From Eutrigla gurnardus (Eukaryota; Chordata; Actinopteri; Perciformes; Triglidae), in NCBI GenBank assembly GCA_963514095.1, contig OY741284.1:12614549-12678548 (forward strand): 64,000 nt of DNA, written 5' to 3'. Position numbers and translations under genes: made by a program. Below, piece by piece: positions 1-12,339 of the stretch. Each line of letters opens with the position of its first letter. Positions within the stretch are counted from its first letter, which is position 1. Under the pieces are notes generated by a model. It searched no databases. It was not told the origin of the DNA and saw only the letters and a list, made by a program, of their open reading frames with translations.

Positions 1-2842
1 GTAGAAGGGAGAAAGAGAGAGAGACAATAGCAGGCAACACATCAGTAAGGTAGAGATGGTTTATGGTGACAGGAAGAGAGTTAGGCGCAATATCTCCAGA
101 ATGACTAACCATGTTAATGTGGCAGGTAGCCTTGACCCCGTCATGTTCATTTCACCTGCTGGCAGGTTGACAGGCCCGGTCGCCTCAGGGTGGAAACGGT
201 ACTTCTCAAATATTTATCATTTAAACCATGCGACCAATTTAAAACAGGAAAGCATTTTCTTCCCCAAGAGAGTTTTTGTTGTTGATTTTTATGGATTCTA
301 CGCCCCCGCTTTAGGAAATAATATGCTTCATTGCCGAGTTAGATGAGAAGATGCCACTCTGCTAAATAAAAGGCAGCCGGCTTAGCATAGCTTAATAATA
401 TACTTGTTATTGGCATTTACATAGTCCATTATCATGTTCCGTCCCACTCATTATTCCCTAATAGAAGCATTAAAATGCATCAGGTGTCTGAATTCAGCGC
501 TGATTTGTCTGCTGTTCAGGAGCTCGGGAGGAGAAGTCATTTTTATGTTATAGCCTATAAAGTTATTTATAGACCACAGAGAGATTTGTACTGTATTTAA
601 AAAAATTAAAAAAAAGTGACATATGCTCTGCTAGCTGACAGATACCTTATGTTTCAATTTAAAAGTATCTAACAATCAGTAATGATGTTGCATCAATTAA
701 ATCTGTTTGGTTTGTGTTTAATAGTGTCATATACAGCTTTTATACATATTTTTGGTGGACTCTGGGAGAATATAATCGGCTGAAACGCTGTCCATGGTTT
801 TGAAATATTTGCTCTGTATCTCACTCTTGAATTGTGTTATTGTTTATTTTATTTTTTTATTTCACCTCATCAATTGGCCAACAAAAAATGGGAAATTCAC
901 CTTTCAATAACTGACGACATACTGCTTGTGAAGTACCGTTTTTCCACTTCGTATTATATATTCCTTCTCAACCTTGGACTTCAAGGACTTGGGAGGCGAG
1001 AGAAAAAAAAAAGACAAAACATGAAAAAGCCCTTTCATCTGCAACGCATGTCAGGCCGTCTATCTGAGCAGCAGGTGAGAGAGACATTTTCCCCCGGTGC
1101 TGTTTTTAATAACGGCCCATTAACTTCCTGATTAAAGGTCCTGTGAGCTGGTGGCACAAAGGCCTCCTGTTATTAATTGGGTCTTAACAAGGACCGGTGG
1201 AGCCTGTGTAGCCATACTGTGACTATACAGCCACTGTCGGGCGGTAATGGGTGTTATCAGGTGATGAATGGGCTGACGGGGAGACACAACAACAACACAC
1301 ACACAGTCTTATAAGAATGAGCCAGGGAGATAAAGGGTTATTCCAGCCTATTTCTAGGTTGAGTGTGTGACCCAGTGCCGGCTCCAGTAGCCCATAACTC
1401 TAACCAGAGAGACCCCGCCGCTGACAGCCACCATCCATCTACCAGCCGTGTGTCTGGGAGAGACGGAAACCTGATGCACGATCGTAAGCGCGTGTGCGTC
1501 CGTGCACGTCCACATTTATGCAGGATTATTCAAACTTGTATTTCATTGTAGGTGTGTGTGGATGGTGTGTGTGTGGGATTATGGCTAAATATGTCCTTGT
1601 GGGCTGGTAAAGATTCTTCTCTGGTGGTGAGAATGGAACTTTAAAAGACCATATTCTCTTTGCTACAGTCATGTATTGTGTTGTGTTTCACTCTGTTCCA
1701 TTATAGCTTGACAAAAACACACATTCACACTTGAGCTAGCTTTCAACATAGCTTTCTAGTAGCTATTCTGGAGCTTTCAATCACACCATATGATCTTCAT
1801 CAGCAGCCAGTTGTCGTGGAATTGTACCTGTTGTACATTCTGGTAAATACACTGTGCATTGGCACTTATGTACGGTAAAGCTGTAGCCAGAAGCTAGCCT
1901 AGCTTAGCTTTGTCCAAAGGCAACAAACCAGGCTCTGGTTTTAAAGAGGGTCATGCGCCTGGATAATTCTTTCTCTGGCTGCAGACACTTCCTGGAGTCT
2001 TTCTGTCACCATGGGGTTGCCAGGTAACCAGCTGGGGATGATTGTGTGATGTGATTGAACGCTCCACAGTGGACCTTGTGCTAAAAATGTCTATTTCCTG
2101 TGTAAAGAGCAAAGTTTTCACAAAAAGGTGGGGCAAGCGCTCACACATTTTCGTCTTTCTCGCTTTCTTTTCTTCGGTTTAATAACAATCCATTCCAGTG
2201 TTGTCCTCCATTCTGTGGATTTCTGACAGTGTGTCGGAGGCAGTTCCTTCCACACAATAAATTCCCTTCCAATAAATTACATCCTGACCCGTGTAAGATT
2301 TCCCCTGGACATTAAAACATTAATTCCACTCTCACTTTACAGAATGCTGCTGAAAAAGTCCAGTCCTAGATCCCTGACCCCCTTCCCTCCTCTATTGTAC
2401 TCCATTAAGTTTGGCCACCGGCCAGCTCGTTCCCTGTTGATCCGAGAATGATGCGTTCCTCATTCTCATTTCACCAACACACCTAATTCATAATGGTAAT
2501 CACCCAATGAATATTTAATATTTACATGGATAATTATCAATTTGGTTAATTGTATCCAACAGCAAGCCTAATTTTTTTTCACTCCGTGCTGTTGTGTGGT
2601 CTTGCTTCATTGTTCCAAACACAATATCTACTCATCCACGGACAAAGAGCCGACTGAATGGACTCACCATCATGCATTATGCAGAGCCGCTAATTATATA
2701 CCCGGAATCATTTACATATCTTCCAATTAACTCCTATGAGCATGTCTGATAGACGGGCTGTGAAACGGAGAGGGCACGAGACCGAGCTTGCTGCTGCAGT
2801 GGACTCTAACTGTGTGCGTGTGTTTGCATTCAGTATTTTAGC

Positions 2843-2848
<6 letters not shown>

Positions 2849-2909
<61 letters not shown>
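2849..2909. repeat. (GT)n microsatellite
   Basis: Pure GT tract of about 60 bp within gpr37 intron 1. Confidence 0.95.
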
Positions 2910-2912
<3 letters not shown>

Positions 2913-3045
2913 CCGAGGCTTGCGTCTAATCACAGATAGCTGATGCAGAGAGAAATAGCCGTGGGCAGTGATCAGTAGAGAGGAGGCCATCCCACCCATC
3001 TGGACGATCAGCACACCCTACTGACTTTGTGTGTGTCTACAGGCT

Positions 3046-3076
<31 letters not shown>

Positions 3077-6000
3077 TGTGGGGATGTATGTATATAACTG
3101 TAGGAGGAGGTGGGGATCTCAGTTAAAGTGAAAGTAAGCATATCTGTTGATAAGTTAGAGATATTACTATCCATATCGAAGTTATAGTTTTAAAATATAA
3201 TATAAGAAAAAGAGTGTTTGGACGTCTGCTGATGTAATTATATATTATGTAGTAATGATATATTGCGTATTGATTGTTTGTGTGTGAGTTGGAGCTGTGG
3301 ATGTGTCAAGTTGATGTATGTCCTGCCATTACCACCAATTTCAATGGGTCTACCTCCGGCCCTCTGTGGCTCCATGCGGCCATCTTTCTTTTTCTCTCCC
3401 AATCTATCGCCGCCTCCCTTTCCTCGGCCTCTTTCTTGCTCTGCTTCAATAGTCTGTTTCTCTCTCGCTCTCCGACATCCTGCAGTTTCAGACCACAGGG
3501 CACCGTACGGCACGGCAGAAGGAAGCCAGATGCATCGGAGCCTCGCGATTTAAAGGAGTCAACACGCAGTTGATATGTTAAAGTATTATTTTTGAAATTA
3601 GAACTACGTTTCCTACAAGCAGGGACACATATTGCCACCAAAGTTGTACCCATTTTACATAAGATTTCACACATGCTATCAATCAATACAAGCCATTACG
3701 GCTCGCACGATATAGCACATGGTAACAAGTGATTGATACGGCAGGACTGTTAGAGGAATTACCGACAGACCACTCAGGAGACAATGAGTCTGTAGAGAGT
3801 GGCTAGATTTATGCCCCATGGAGGAGGTTTGCAATTAGCTGTTAATCAGGGAGAAGAAGAAGGTGTGAACACAGCCATCTCTGTCCGCTAATGGGAGTAG
3901 TCATTTATAACTGACAGACATGCATGATCACCATATACACTTCTATATATCCACACATGCTTTATACACGGGTGTTTTCATTGTTCAACAACCAGATTTG
4001 CAGCGTATATCTCATTTATTACCATCATCGTCGCAACACCTCTGTTTTTTACGCTGCTATAAACTTAATATAAATATAAAGGCATCCGCCGATAAAGAGC
4101 AATGGTCTGGAAATAAGTTACACATAAGTTACACTATTTCTATCAGAGCTCACCTTTCTATACTTGCCTTTACAGGAGGTGATTTGACTCTTTATTTCGG
4201 GGTAATGAGACAAAAAGTCTGGGAAAGAATGAGCCTTGACAAATGACTCACTTCCCCCTCTGGCTCTGCTTGCTGCACTGCTTATTTGTTACTTGAGCCC
4301 ACTTTCAAGTCGTATCCTAATCAACTGCCAGGTGCAAAAACACCCAATTATTGCCCATTAGCTTTGCCTGGTTTTGCTGCACATCACTGCCTAGCGGGGT
4401 CGTCCGCAATGACAGCAGCATGAAACGGCAGCGCATCGGGAAAAACCACGCGGGCCGGCCGTAACCCACATCTTTATCTTGTGCTGCATTCTTAAAATGT
4501 CCCTGTCGTGTTTTCTCACATCTCACGCCTAAAAAACGCTTTATCTTTGGACGATTCCACGCTCTACTAAACATGGAATAAAACCAAGGTTTACTGAATG
4601 CCACGCGGTGGGAGGCTGAACTCTCCGGGGAACGGTGAGAGATTATCCATACCATCTTCTGATTATGCATGCGTGTACAAGTGTTTCGGTGGGCCAAGCA
4701 TGTCTTTATTTCAGGCCAAATGTTGATATTCCCCATGAATGAATTTGGGTTAAGTGAAGAATAAAGTCCCTCCACAGTGTGTGTGTGTGTGTGTGTGTTT
4801 CTCTGAATGCTCCACAGGGAGACAGTGAACCCCGGGCTGCATTACTCACGGCCTGTTTTGACACATGGCCGCTCGCACAGAGACACAGGCACATCGAAGG
4901 CCCTATGAACACAGACAGGCCCCAGTGCACACGTCCTGATAGATATTCACTATAAAACACATATTTCCATGCAAAGAGAAGACAAGTGAACACTCCACTC
5001 CTCCACACACACACATGGTGTGCATTAAGAATAGCCATTTGGTCTAAGCACTGTAAGTAGGTTATTAAAGTTATTCAATTATATCCCGTGGTCCTCGGCC
5101 AGCTCCTATGCAATAACACAGGGAGGGGCTCTGTCTCTTTCCCATCTCCCAATCATTAAAACGTACCTTGTGCACTCACAAGGTGTTTGCAAATGAAACT
5201 GCAAATGAGGTGCCGTGTGTATTAAGAGTGTGTAGTTCTGTGAGGACAAAGCCTGGCGAGCCAGACTGCAGAAAAGAAGAGGAGATGGTGCAAATGCAAG
5301 CCATCTCTTCATTCGGAGTCGTATCCTGCCCAAGCTGTTCCCCACTTTTATGTGAAGATGAGCAGACTTAAGGTTGGGACTCCAGAGCATTTTTCCACAT
5401 GTCTACTTGTGACCTATTTTCTCTCTGAACTATTATTGGCATCGTTCTTTCACCGAGAGGCTTCAAACCTGATACAGACAAGAGAAAATATTAGATTTAT
5501 TAACGTCTCTTTCACGCTGAGGTCCAGGTTGCTCCTCCAGAAACATTTCATCTGTCTGTAATAAGAAGTCTCATTTTGTACGAATCAAAGCTCGACAACG
5601 CCAAATGAATCGGGTATGAAAATGATTGCATCCAAGCTGATTTGGAGATAATATCATATGGTTCTCCTGCTCCTATTCTAGCTGCAGCCCTCCCTGTCTG
5701 CCGGCTCCGTAGTCTCCAGAGGGTGGGTTGCTTTCTGGTCACCTGTTCTGGCTCAGTGCCTGGCTATAAAAGCTATCTCATTCCCCTGACAGCTCTTTTC
5801 TGAGTTTGATTACATTTGCTCTTGCTTTTTCTCTTTCTCACTCGCTCATGCACCTCAGACGCCATCCACACTGTAAGCACATGGCTTTCAAATGTGTTTA
5901 ATTTGTGATACGAACCCTTTTTAAAATCAGGTGAGCTGCCTCCCCCTCTTTGTCCCTCCTTCAGCCAGGTTGTGACAATGGCTATCCAACCCCAGCTCCA

Positions 6001-6201
6001 GACCTCCTGAGCTGGAAACCCCTGCTGTTGTCGTTGTTTTGTTTTTTTTATACAAAAGACATTCACCCTGCAGGCGAATCTGACACTGGCATAATTGCAT
6101 TGAGTACACAAAGAGACAGGTATCAACGTGGTGTAAACAACCCGTCTAGCATCTATCCCCTCCTCATGGACATGACCAGACAAACAGAAAAAAGACCCAA
6201 G

Positions 6202-6204
<3 letters not shown>

Positions 6205-6285
<81 letters not shown>

Positions 6286-6316
6286 TGTGTGTGTGAGTGT
6301 GTGTGTGTGTGTGTGG
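6205..6316. repeat. (GT)n microsatellite, interrupted
   Basis: GT tract of about 110 bp broken three times by a GA step (GTGAGTGT), within gpr37 intron 1 and about 400 bp from the splice donor. Confidence 0.95.
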
Positions 6317-6709
6317 TGGATGCAGGAATATGGGTTACCTGAACGTCTCATATCAACTCAAAGCAACAGGAGAAGAGTGTTGGTTATAAGTCAGAGTGAA
6401 TGGGAGATAGTGTGTTGTCTACATGCCTTAAGGGCTAGGTGAGGCTCTCTCTCTCTCTGTCTCTCTGTCTCTCTCTCCAGTAGCAGGTGTACAGGGAGTC
6501 TCCTTGTTATTAGCCAAGGTGACATCCTATAGCCGTGTCTGTTCTCTGTCAGACCAGGCAGGGCTTTAAAAAGTGAAACTCAACACTTTAACTCCATTTA
6601 CTCGGCCAACAAGAGTGTGAAACTTTCTTCTCCTCCAACAGATTATGTCTGTTTTCACTTAAAGTGCCTGTATGCGTTGCTTTAGATAAGAATAATAGAA
6701 TAAGGATAT

Positions 6710-6716
6710 ATTTACC
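6710..6716 (-). other. gpr37: gpr37 exon 1 splice donor
   Basis: On the minus strand the last exon codon GAG (6718-6716) is followed by GTAAAT (6715-6710), a good U2-type donor. The exon ends exactly on a codon boundary, after VPYVE, where the family alignment continues with Val-Ala-Ser-Leu of TM3. That continuation is not encoded downstream within the window. Confidence 0.88.
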
Positions 6717-7765
6717 TCCACATAGGGCACCACTTTGCAGGTGAATTCCCCCAGCAGCCAGGACTTTGTCAGCTCATGGAAGACCACCATGGGCAGGCAG
6801 AAGAGGATGAGCACAAAATCCCACACCGCCAGGTTGGCCAGCAGTGAGTTGGAGATGCTCTTCATGTAGTAGTTCTGGCACACGATGCACAGGATGGCAA
6901 TGTTGCCCGCGATCCCCACCAGGAAGATGACCCCGGAGACGCACGTGATCGCGTACGCGCCGTACGTCTCGCTCGTCACCGGGTAAAAGGGGTTCTTGAT
7001 CTCGTCCCCGAAGTCCTGCGAGCTCGGGGGCGTGATCGGCGTGGCGTCCCAGGGGTTCTCCTCCCTGAACGTGAAGAACTCCGTCCTCCTGGTGAAGAGG
7101 TCAAAGGGCAGGTCGGTGGAGGTGAGGGCCACCGGCTTGGGGATGGGTTCCCACGGCGACGCGTGAGGCAGAGCCAAGACCCCCGGGCTTTTGTTAAGCC
7201 GGCTTCTCCCCCTCCTCGACGCTTTCTTTTGCTCGTCTTTTGTGCCTCTCTTGTGCCTGTCGCCCTCCTCGGGCCCCCCTTCTCCTCCTCCGTCCCCCCG
7301 GCCCATTGAAGAGGACTTAGCAGCATTGTGGCGTCCACCTGCTGGCGTCCCCGTACTACTCACGCCGCCATTCAACTTTATCCTCTTATTGTGGTGGCGC
7401 GTCGGCTCCCAATGCATGACGGCGTGGGGATCCTCCACGGGTGTCACCGTCCTGATGAAGTCGCGCTTGTTGTGTCCAATCCGCCGACTCTCTCCCCCAA
7501 TTACCCGTTTCCACGGGTGAGTGGAGTTCAGGGCCCCTCGGAAAGCGGCCCGCTGCGCCTGCATCTCCGGCGAGGACGCACCTGTGGCGTACCCCGACGA
7601 GAGCGCGCGGTCCCGGGCTTTGTTTTGGTGACTCTCCCGGAGCGACCCGTGGGAAGTCCTCGCGCCGCCGTTGCTGCCCTGAACTTCTCCATTATGTCTC
7701 AGAGATAAAAACAGGTGCGCGTGGGCTAACAAGACAAACAACGTCCTGGGCGGCAGAACCTGCAT
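6716..7765 (-). CDS. gpr37: G-protein coupled receptor 37 (GPR37), first coding exon
   Basis: This exon encodes the N-terminal 350 residues of an orphan class A receptor of the endothelin-receptor-like GPR37 family, a plasma-membrane protein mainly of brain and glia. Visible features: a hydrophobic signal peptide (about residues 2-21); a long basic Gly/Ser-rich ectodomain with N-glycosylation sequons at N80 and N191 and a furin-type RHKR at 170-173; the conserved NPFYPVT..YGAYA entry to TM1 (about 268-293, with Asn1.50 at N288); TM2 (about 305-330, with NSLLANLAVWDF and Asp2.50 at D316); the FHELTK loop; and Cys3.25 at C343 just before TM3. SISNSLLANLA and FHELTK fit GPR37 better than GPR37L1. 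The ATG has A at -3 (ACCATGC). The frame ends VPYVE at a GTAAAT donor in phase 0, matching the known two-exon family structure. Reading on into the intron gives a spurious 18-residue tail and a stop at 6659. Which teleost paralogue this is cannot be decided here. Confidence 0.93.
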
Positions 7766-8600
7766 GGTCCGCGAGTGATTGAGCGCAGTTTTTTTTTTTT
7801 TTTTTTTTTAAATCCTCACAAGTGCATCTTCATACCTCTGTGGCAGCGCGCGCGCGCGGGGGGGTGACGCTCCTCCATTCAGTCAACACCCATGTTGGAA
7901 ACGGCACCGCGGGGGAGCTCGCGGGGTCGCAAACAGCCACTTTCGTATGACGCGAGCTCTGCAAAAAAAAAAAAAAAAAAGTGTTAAAATATCCTAATGT
8001 CCCGCCTTGCACTATGCGGTAACCTCGAAATCGTCAGTCCCGGTTCCAAAGTCCTGACATTAGCGTGCAGGACAGCGAATTAGGGTCCGGGGTCCAGAGG
8101 GAAAGGTGGGCACTGCTGCATTTCCACGCGCACAATCCGCACCGCATCGAGTTTGCAGCTGCGGGCAGTAGCGTGGACGAGACCGTCTCCCCGTCTCTAG
8201 TGCCTGAGTTTAGTGGGTTGGGTCGGCTGGCAGCAGCAGCAGCAGCGTCAATGCGGTGCAGTCCGGGTAAAGCCCACTAGGTTGTGATGCACGGCAGTGG
8301 AGAGAGAGAGAGAGAGTGAGAGAGAGAGAGATAGAGGAGGGGTTGAAATCGGTCTGTCTCTCGTCCCTTCCTCCTCTGCGCCCAGTGCCTCACCTCCTCT
8401 CTTGCTTCCTCCGCGGTTAGGACCGTGCGCTGGAAGAAAATGGACTCCCCTGGCGGCTAACCCCGATCTGTCACTCCTCATCCATCACGGAGCATCCAGC
8501 AGCCCCCCGAGCAGACTCCGGCTACAGCCCCATCGGCAGACAAGCCAGCCACGCCCGACAGCCGAGCTGAGAAATATACTACTCTGGGGTTTTTTCTTTT
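7766..8600 (-). promoter_or_regulatory. gpr37: gpr37 5' UTR and CpG-rich promoter region
   Basis: The stretch just upstream of the gpr37 start codon is much richer in G+C and CpG than its surroundings. It includes the CG run near 7848-7858 and GC-rich DNA up to about 8560, and it continues the CpG richness of the exon itself. No TATA box stands out on the minus strand, which fits a CpG-island type promoter. Two homopolymers, T21 (7789-7809) and A18 (7963-7980), and a GA-rich repeat (8300-8333) interrupt it. The transcription start cannot be placed from sequence alone. Short open frames across this region (for example 8065-8280 and 8297-8698) are low-complexity and not credible genes. Confidence 0.6.
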
Positions 8601-9811
8601 CTTTTCTTTTTTTTATTACGCACAGGCGGTGCTGTGATATCGACGCACTTGCATGTTCATGCCTCTATTTAGTAAAAAAAAAAAGCAGGTGCTTTTGATG
8701 AGTGAATGTTTCAAACGAAAAATAAACTAACCAAACCAAACCTATCAACTATCAAATGCACCTATAGGCATATTTTTTAGTTGTGTTAAGGCAACAAAGC
8801 AACCATGATAGAGCTACCTGTAAAATGTATATTCATTATTCATAGTATTAATGATTCCACTGCTGCTACTCCCCCTGAACTCAACTCCCCAACACCTCTG
8901 ATATATATCACCTTTGTCATGCCCCAGTGTCCCTGTCCAGCGATGCCCCCTCCCTGAATCATTCATACTCAGCCCCCAGCATCCTCAGCATGCCTCGCTG
9001 CAAGCAAACACATTTTTCTGAAAGTGATCTTCAGCTTTTCTGGAGTCTAACTGCAGGCGATTCACCATACCTTCATTTCATAGGCCTATGAGCTAGACAT
9101 TTGGCCATAACCTAAAGTTTTATCGAGAGGCCTTAAGGAGTAAACCTGCAATTCTGCTTGGGGGAACGTGGGCCGACTGTGGAGTACGTTAACTCATACA
9201 AATGTTTGGTCCACATAGAAAGCTAAATATAATGGATAAACAGTTAAAAATAGTTAGTGTGAGAAGTAATGGACAACCGGTTGAAAGTAATAAGCTAAAA
9301 GGAAAAGGAAATGATGCCACGGATCAACTCAAAGACCCTTTCATCAAGACTATGAATATCTAAGGATACAGTGATTAAACACAAGCCGCAACCTGTGACT
9401 AAGTACTGTAGATGTCCAGTAGCTCAGTCAATAATTCAAGAGTCTCGAGCACTAAATGAAATGAGTGCATTACGTCTCAAGTGCTCTGAGTACCGCTCTA
9501 AGTGAACCTTTCACACGGCTGGATTCTCAGACCAACATATACCGCAGACAGTCTGAACCACAGGGCCGAGTACACATCATCATCACACAGACACACACAC
9601 ACCCGCATCTGATTATGCATTTTGGACATATGTGTACACGTACTGCATACAAACATATACTTTTTATGTATACGTACATATTTGTGTGCATGTTTATTCC
9701 ATAACATAAGCAGGTATACTGAGAGAGAGAGCGAGTTGGCAGACGTAGCGGACATCAAGCTGGTGACCTTCTACATCAAATAGGTGATTGGAGCCAATTC
9801 CAACCAGGGAG

Positions 9812-9812
<1 letters not shown>

Positions 9813-9853
<41 letters not shown>
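9813..9853. repeat. (CA)n microsatellite
   Basis: Pure CA dinucleotide tract of about 40 bp. Confidence 0.95.
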
Positions 9854-9856
<3 letters not shown>

Positions 9857-10481
9857 TGGCCAAGCTTCACAAGGGGGGAGACTGAAGATGGATAACTGTA
9901 GTTGCTCCTGCCAATGTCTTCATTTGACCTGGATTCGACTCAAAAGAAAGGAGTTGTACATGTAAAGCAGAGCCCAGAACGTTCCGAGAGCCTTTGGGTC
10001 TATTGGAGTCGATGAAAGTTTAATGAGCCCTGTGGCAAAAGTGAGTAAAGTTGAAGGGAGAGTATTTTTTTCATTTTTTTGGATGTTAACTTTGGTTTGG
10101 GGAGTGCAGGTGTCGAGTCATGCACGGCTCCATTTAAACGAATGGAAAATACTCCTGACAAAGCTAATCCCCCTCAGCAACTCTTCAGCATTCACTGGGC
10201 TTCACAGGTTCACTCCCGACGAAGCACGCTGTGTATCTGACCTTGAAAGTATAGCGCCACAGCAACTTGCCGTTGCCGTTTTTTAATCAGCGGGAAGGCG
10301 CAGGGCAACGCTCCACGTGTAATTACCATGTGGATTGTGTGTGTGGTCCGTGGAGACTCTGCTGGGTTGGCGTGTGTGGGTGGAGATAAAGAAAGGGAAG
10401 TTCTTTCGCAGGCGTACTCATGCGTGGAGACACTCAACGGTTCAGACACAGAGAGACATCAAGGGCACGCACCACGCGTGT

Positions 10482-10584
10482 GCACACACATGAAACACAC
10501 ACACACACACATGAAACACACACACACACACATGAAACACACACATGAAACACACACATGAAACACACACACACACACACACAC
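10482..10584. repeat. Compound (CA)n / CATGAAA minisatellite
   Basis: Short CA runs are separated by repeated ATGAAA interruptions (five regularly spaced CATGAAA motifs) and end in a plain CA run. This is a minisatellite made by duplication of an interrupted CA repeat. It opens long spurious frames rich in Thr-His or Cys-Val. Confidence 0.9.
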
Positions 10585-10688
10585 AGAGTGAAAGTCTTGA
10601 GTTCAGTAGGGCATGCAGGAGGCAAGAAGAACATGCTAGGGCCATAAAGATTTCATGGATTTCACTGTATGTGCGGACAATTAATTAT

Positions 10689-10699
10689 ACACACCCACA

Positions 10700-10749
<50 letters not shown>
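10689..10749. repeat. (CA)n microsatellite
   Basis: Nearly perfect CA dinucleotide tract of about 60 bp, with two CCCA interruptions at its left end. Confidence 0.95.
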
Positions 10750-10750
<1 letters not shown>

Positions 10751-11908
10751 GTCACCTATATGAGTGGAGATGACTCGTGCATTCACGCAGGCTAAACAAA
10801 AACAGACAAACGACCCCCAAAACGCACAGAGGCCTCCATGAATTATAGAAGCAGTCAGTTTGATTCAATTTAGTTACGAGTTGCTTTTTCATACTTTTAT
10901 TCATCTACATTATTTGCACTTCCACCTCCCTGCAGTCTTGTCTTGTCACATCTATCATAACATAATAAATCAATAGAAGGGCGGGAATGTTCTTAATTAA
11001 GTAGCGTGTAGCTGCAATTTGGATGACCATGTCGGTGTGAAATTGTCCTGATGAGCTGACGAGTGGGAGTATTTACTGAAATTGCAGTAAAAAATACATT
11101 GCATAGCCATTAAGCTGTTTTTTATTTAGTATTTTTCATTGCAGGTGTATCAATTAGACCTCTAGAATGATGTTTTGGTGTTTATTATGTTCTAATAAAT
11201 CTAATACAATTGACTGTTGCTGTGAATGCTTTTCACCAAACTCAGTGTTCTCCTTTAAGATTCACCAACAGTGTCAGCAGCACATCTTCAGGCTCCCAGT
11301 GTCTGTTTACCAGGCTGCAGCCACATGGGAGACTTGACTCAGGAGTGGACCAGTATAAGGCAACATATAGCTCAATGGCGCCATCTGGTGCAGCAAGAAC
11401 ACAAGCAACACCTGCATTTTCTAAAATGCATCGTGCTGTCTTTTCCTCATTGTTAATGGCTGTAACTCATATTATTCTACTTTAAAAGATGAACACAGTG
11501 AGCTTATTTAGCTAATTTTCCAACAAAGACTGTGGAGTAGATGGAGATGTGACTTTGGGAATATTATTACATAATCATAAATAGATGTTGATGATTAGTC
11601 AATTGGTGGGTGTTTTACTGATCATATTTTCTGTTATATGTTGAAATCTTCATGCCTTTTGTTTCTTACAGATTGCAAAAAATATAATAGTTAGGGACAA
11701 TAAAGTTAAAATTGAAGGTCTAGTAGAAAGTCGATGGAACAATGGATCCTGCCTCCAGTCACAGCGATTGGACATTGATCCCCTCATCTAACTCTGGATG
11801 AGAACACTTGTATGCACCGTTACGGGGATGAAGTCCCAACATTGCTAAGCTGATAATAAGGAGAATAATTTTTTAGGCACTAGCTGCCACGTGAGGATTG
11901 AGATAAAT

Positions 11909-12330
11909 TCACACAGTTGCTCCTTGAAGTTTAAGCTCAGCACATAATAGGGAGGATGAAGCAATAACGCTGTCACTTAACTTGAGTCGTGCAAGGACAC
12001 TACTGGCACACGGAGGAGGCACTTTGGAGACACCAAGACAAGTGATATCAAAGATATCGACCGGTAGCAGCAGCTGCGTTTGAGGAGTGTTAGGTGGAAT
12101 CGGTGATGGCTTGTGACAGTCTTTTGTATAGAGAGTAAAAAGAAATGGGCTGAGCACACACTCCTGGGTAATGACAGTGTGGTTGGTTTGCTGGAGGTGC
12201 ATCAAAAGAAAGTGCTGATAACTTTTTACTCCTTCAAAGAGCTTCTTAACCGTCCACTGGATAACATTGGAAACGGAGCTGAAATCAATGAGAAGTGGTC
12301 TGTTATTAAGAGCCTAAGTGTCGTCTAAGT
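11909..12330 (-). mobile_element. Degraded LINE reverse-transcriptase fragment
   Basis: The minus strand carries a stretch of non-LTR retrotransposon reverse transcriptase. RT motif A reads LLIDFSSVSNV (12295-12263), a variant of the LINE consensus FIDFSSAFNTI. In the same frame, further on, QECVLSPFLFTLYTKDC (12166-12116) matches the QGCVLSPLLF motif. The two motifs are a little closer than in intact elements, so some sequence has been lost. A stop lies just upstream of motif A, and the expected FADDT active-site motif does not follow. The piece is therefore a dead fragment, most like the CR1/L2/Rex families common in fish. Its outer limits are approximate. Confidence 0.7.
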
Positions 12331-12339
12331 GATCGTGTG

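Larger units (their letters stand above)
1..6715 (-). other. gpr37: gpr37 intron 1 (partial, runs off the left edge)
   Basis: This is the intron following the first coding exon of gpr37, read right to left. It starts with GTAAAT immediately after the last exon codon at 6716. No open frame on the minus strand here resembles the second GPR37 exon (TM3 to C-tail, about 250 residues), so that exon should lie left of the window and the intron exceeds 6.7 kb. Contents: a (TG)n tract at 2849-2909, an interrupted (TG)n at 6205-6316, short GT/GA tracts near 4778, 6449 and 3051 (CAGA repeats), and otherwise unremarkable AT-rich DNA. Short open frames here, including those through the TG tracts, show no protein-like features. 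Confidence 0.75.
8601..11900. other. Intergenic stretch with microsatellites
   Basis: This is AT-rich non-coding DNA upstream of gpr37. It holds the (CA)n tract at 9813-9853, a compound CA/CATGAAA minisatellite at 10482-10584 and a (CA)n tract at 10689-10749. I see no exon, RNA gene or recognisable transposon in the remainder. Confidence 0.6.

Noticed and set aside
5755..5775. TATA box (GGCTATAAAAGC) as a gene promoter
   Set aside because: No credible coding sequence follows on the plus strand. TATAAA-like words are frequent in AT-rich DNA.
5773..6351. 192-codon minus-strand frame
   Set aside because: Its length comes from the CA/GT tract (poly Thr-His). The rest has no conserved features and lies in the gpr37 intron.
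7191..7708. Plus-strand open frames of 109 and 126 codons across gpr37 exon 1
   Set aside because: They are antisense to a well-supported coding exon and show no independent protein features.
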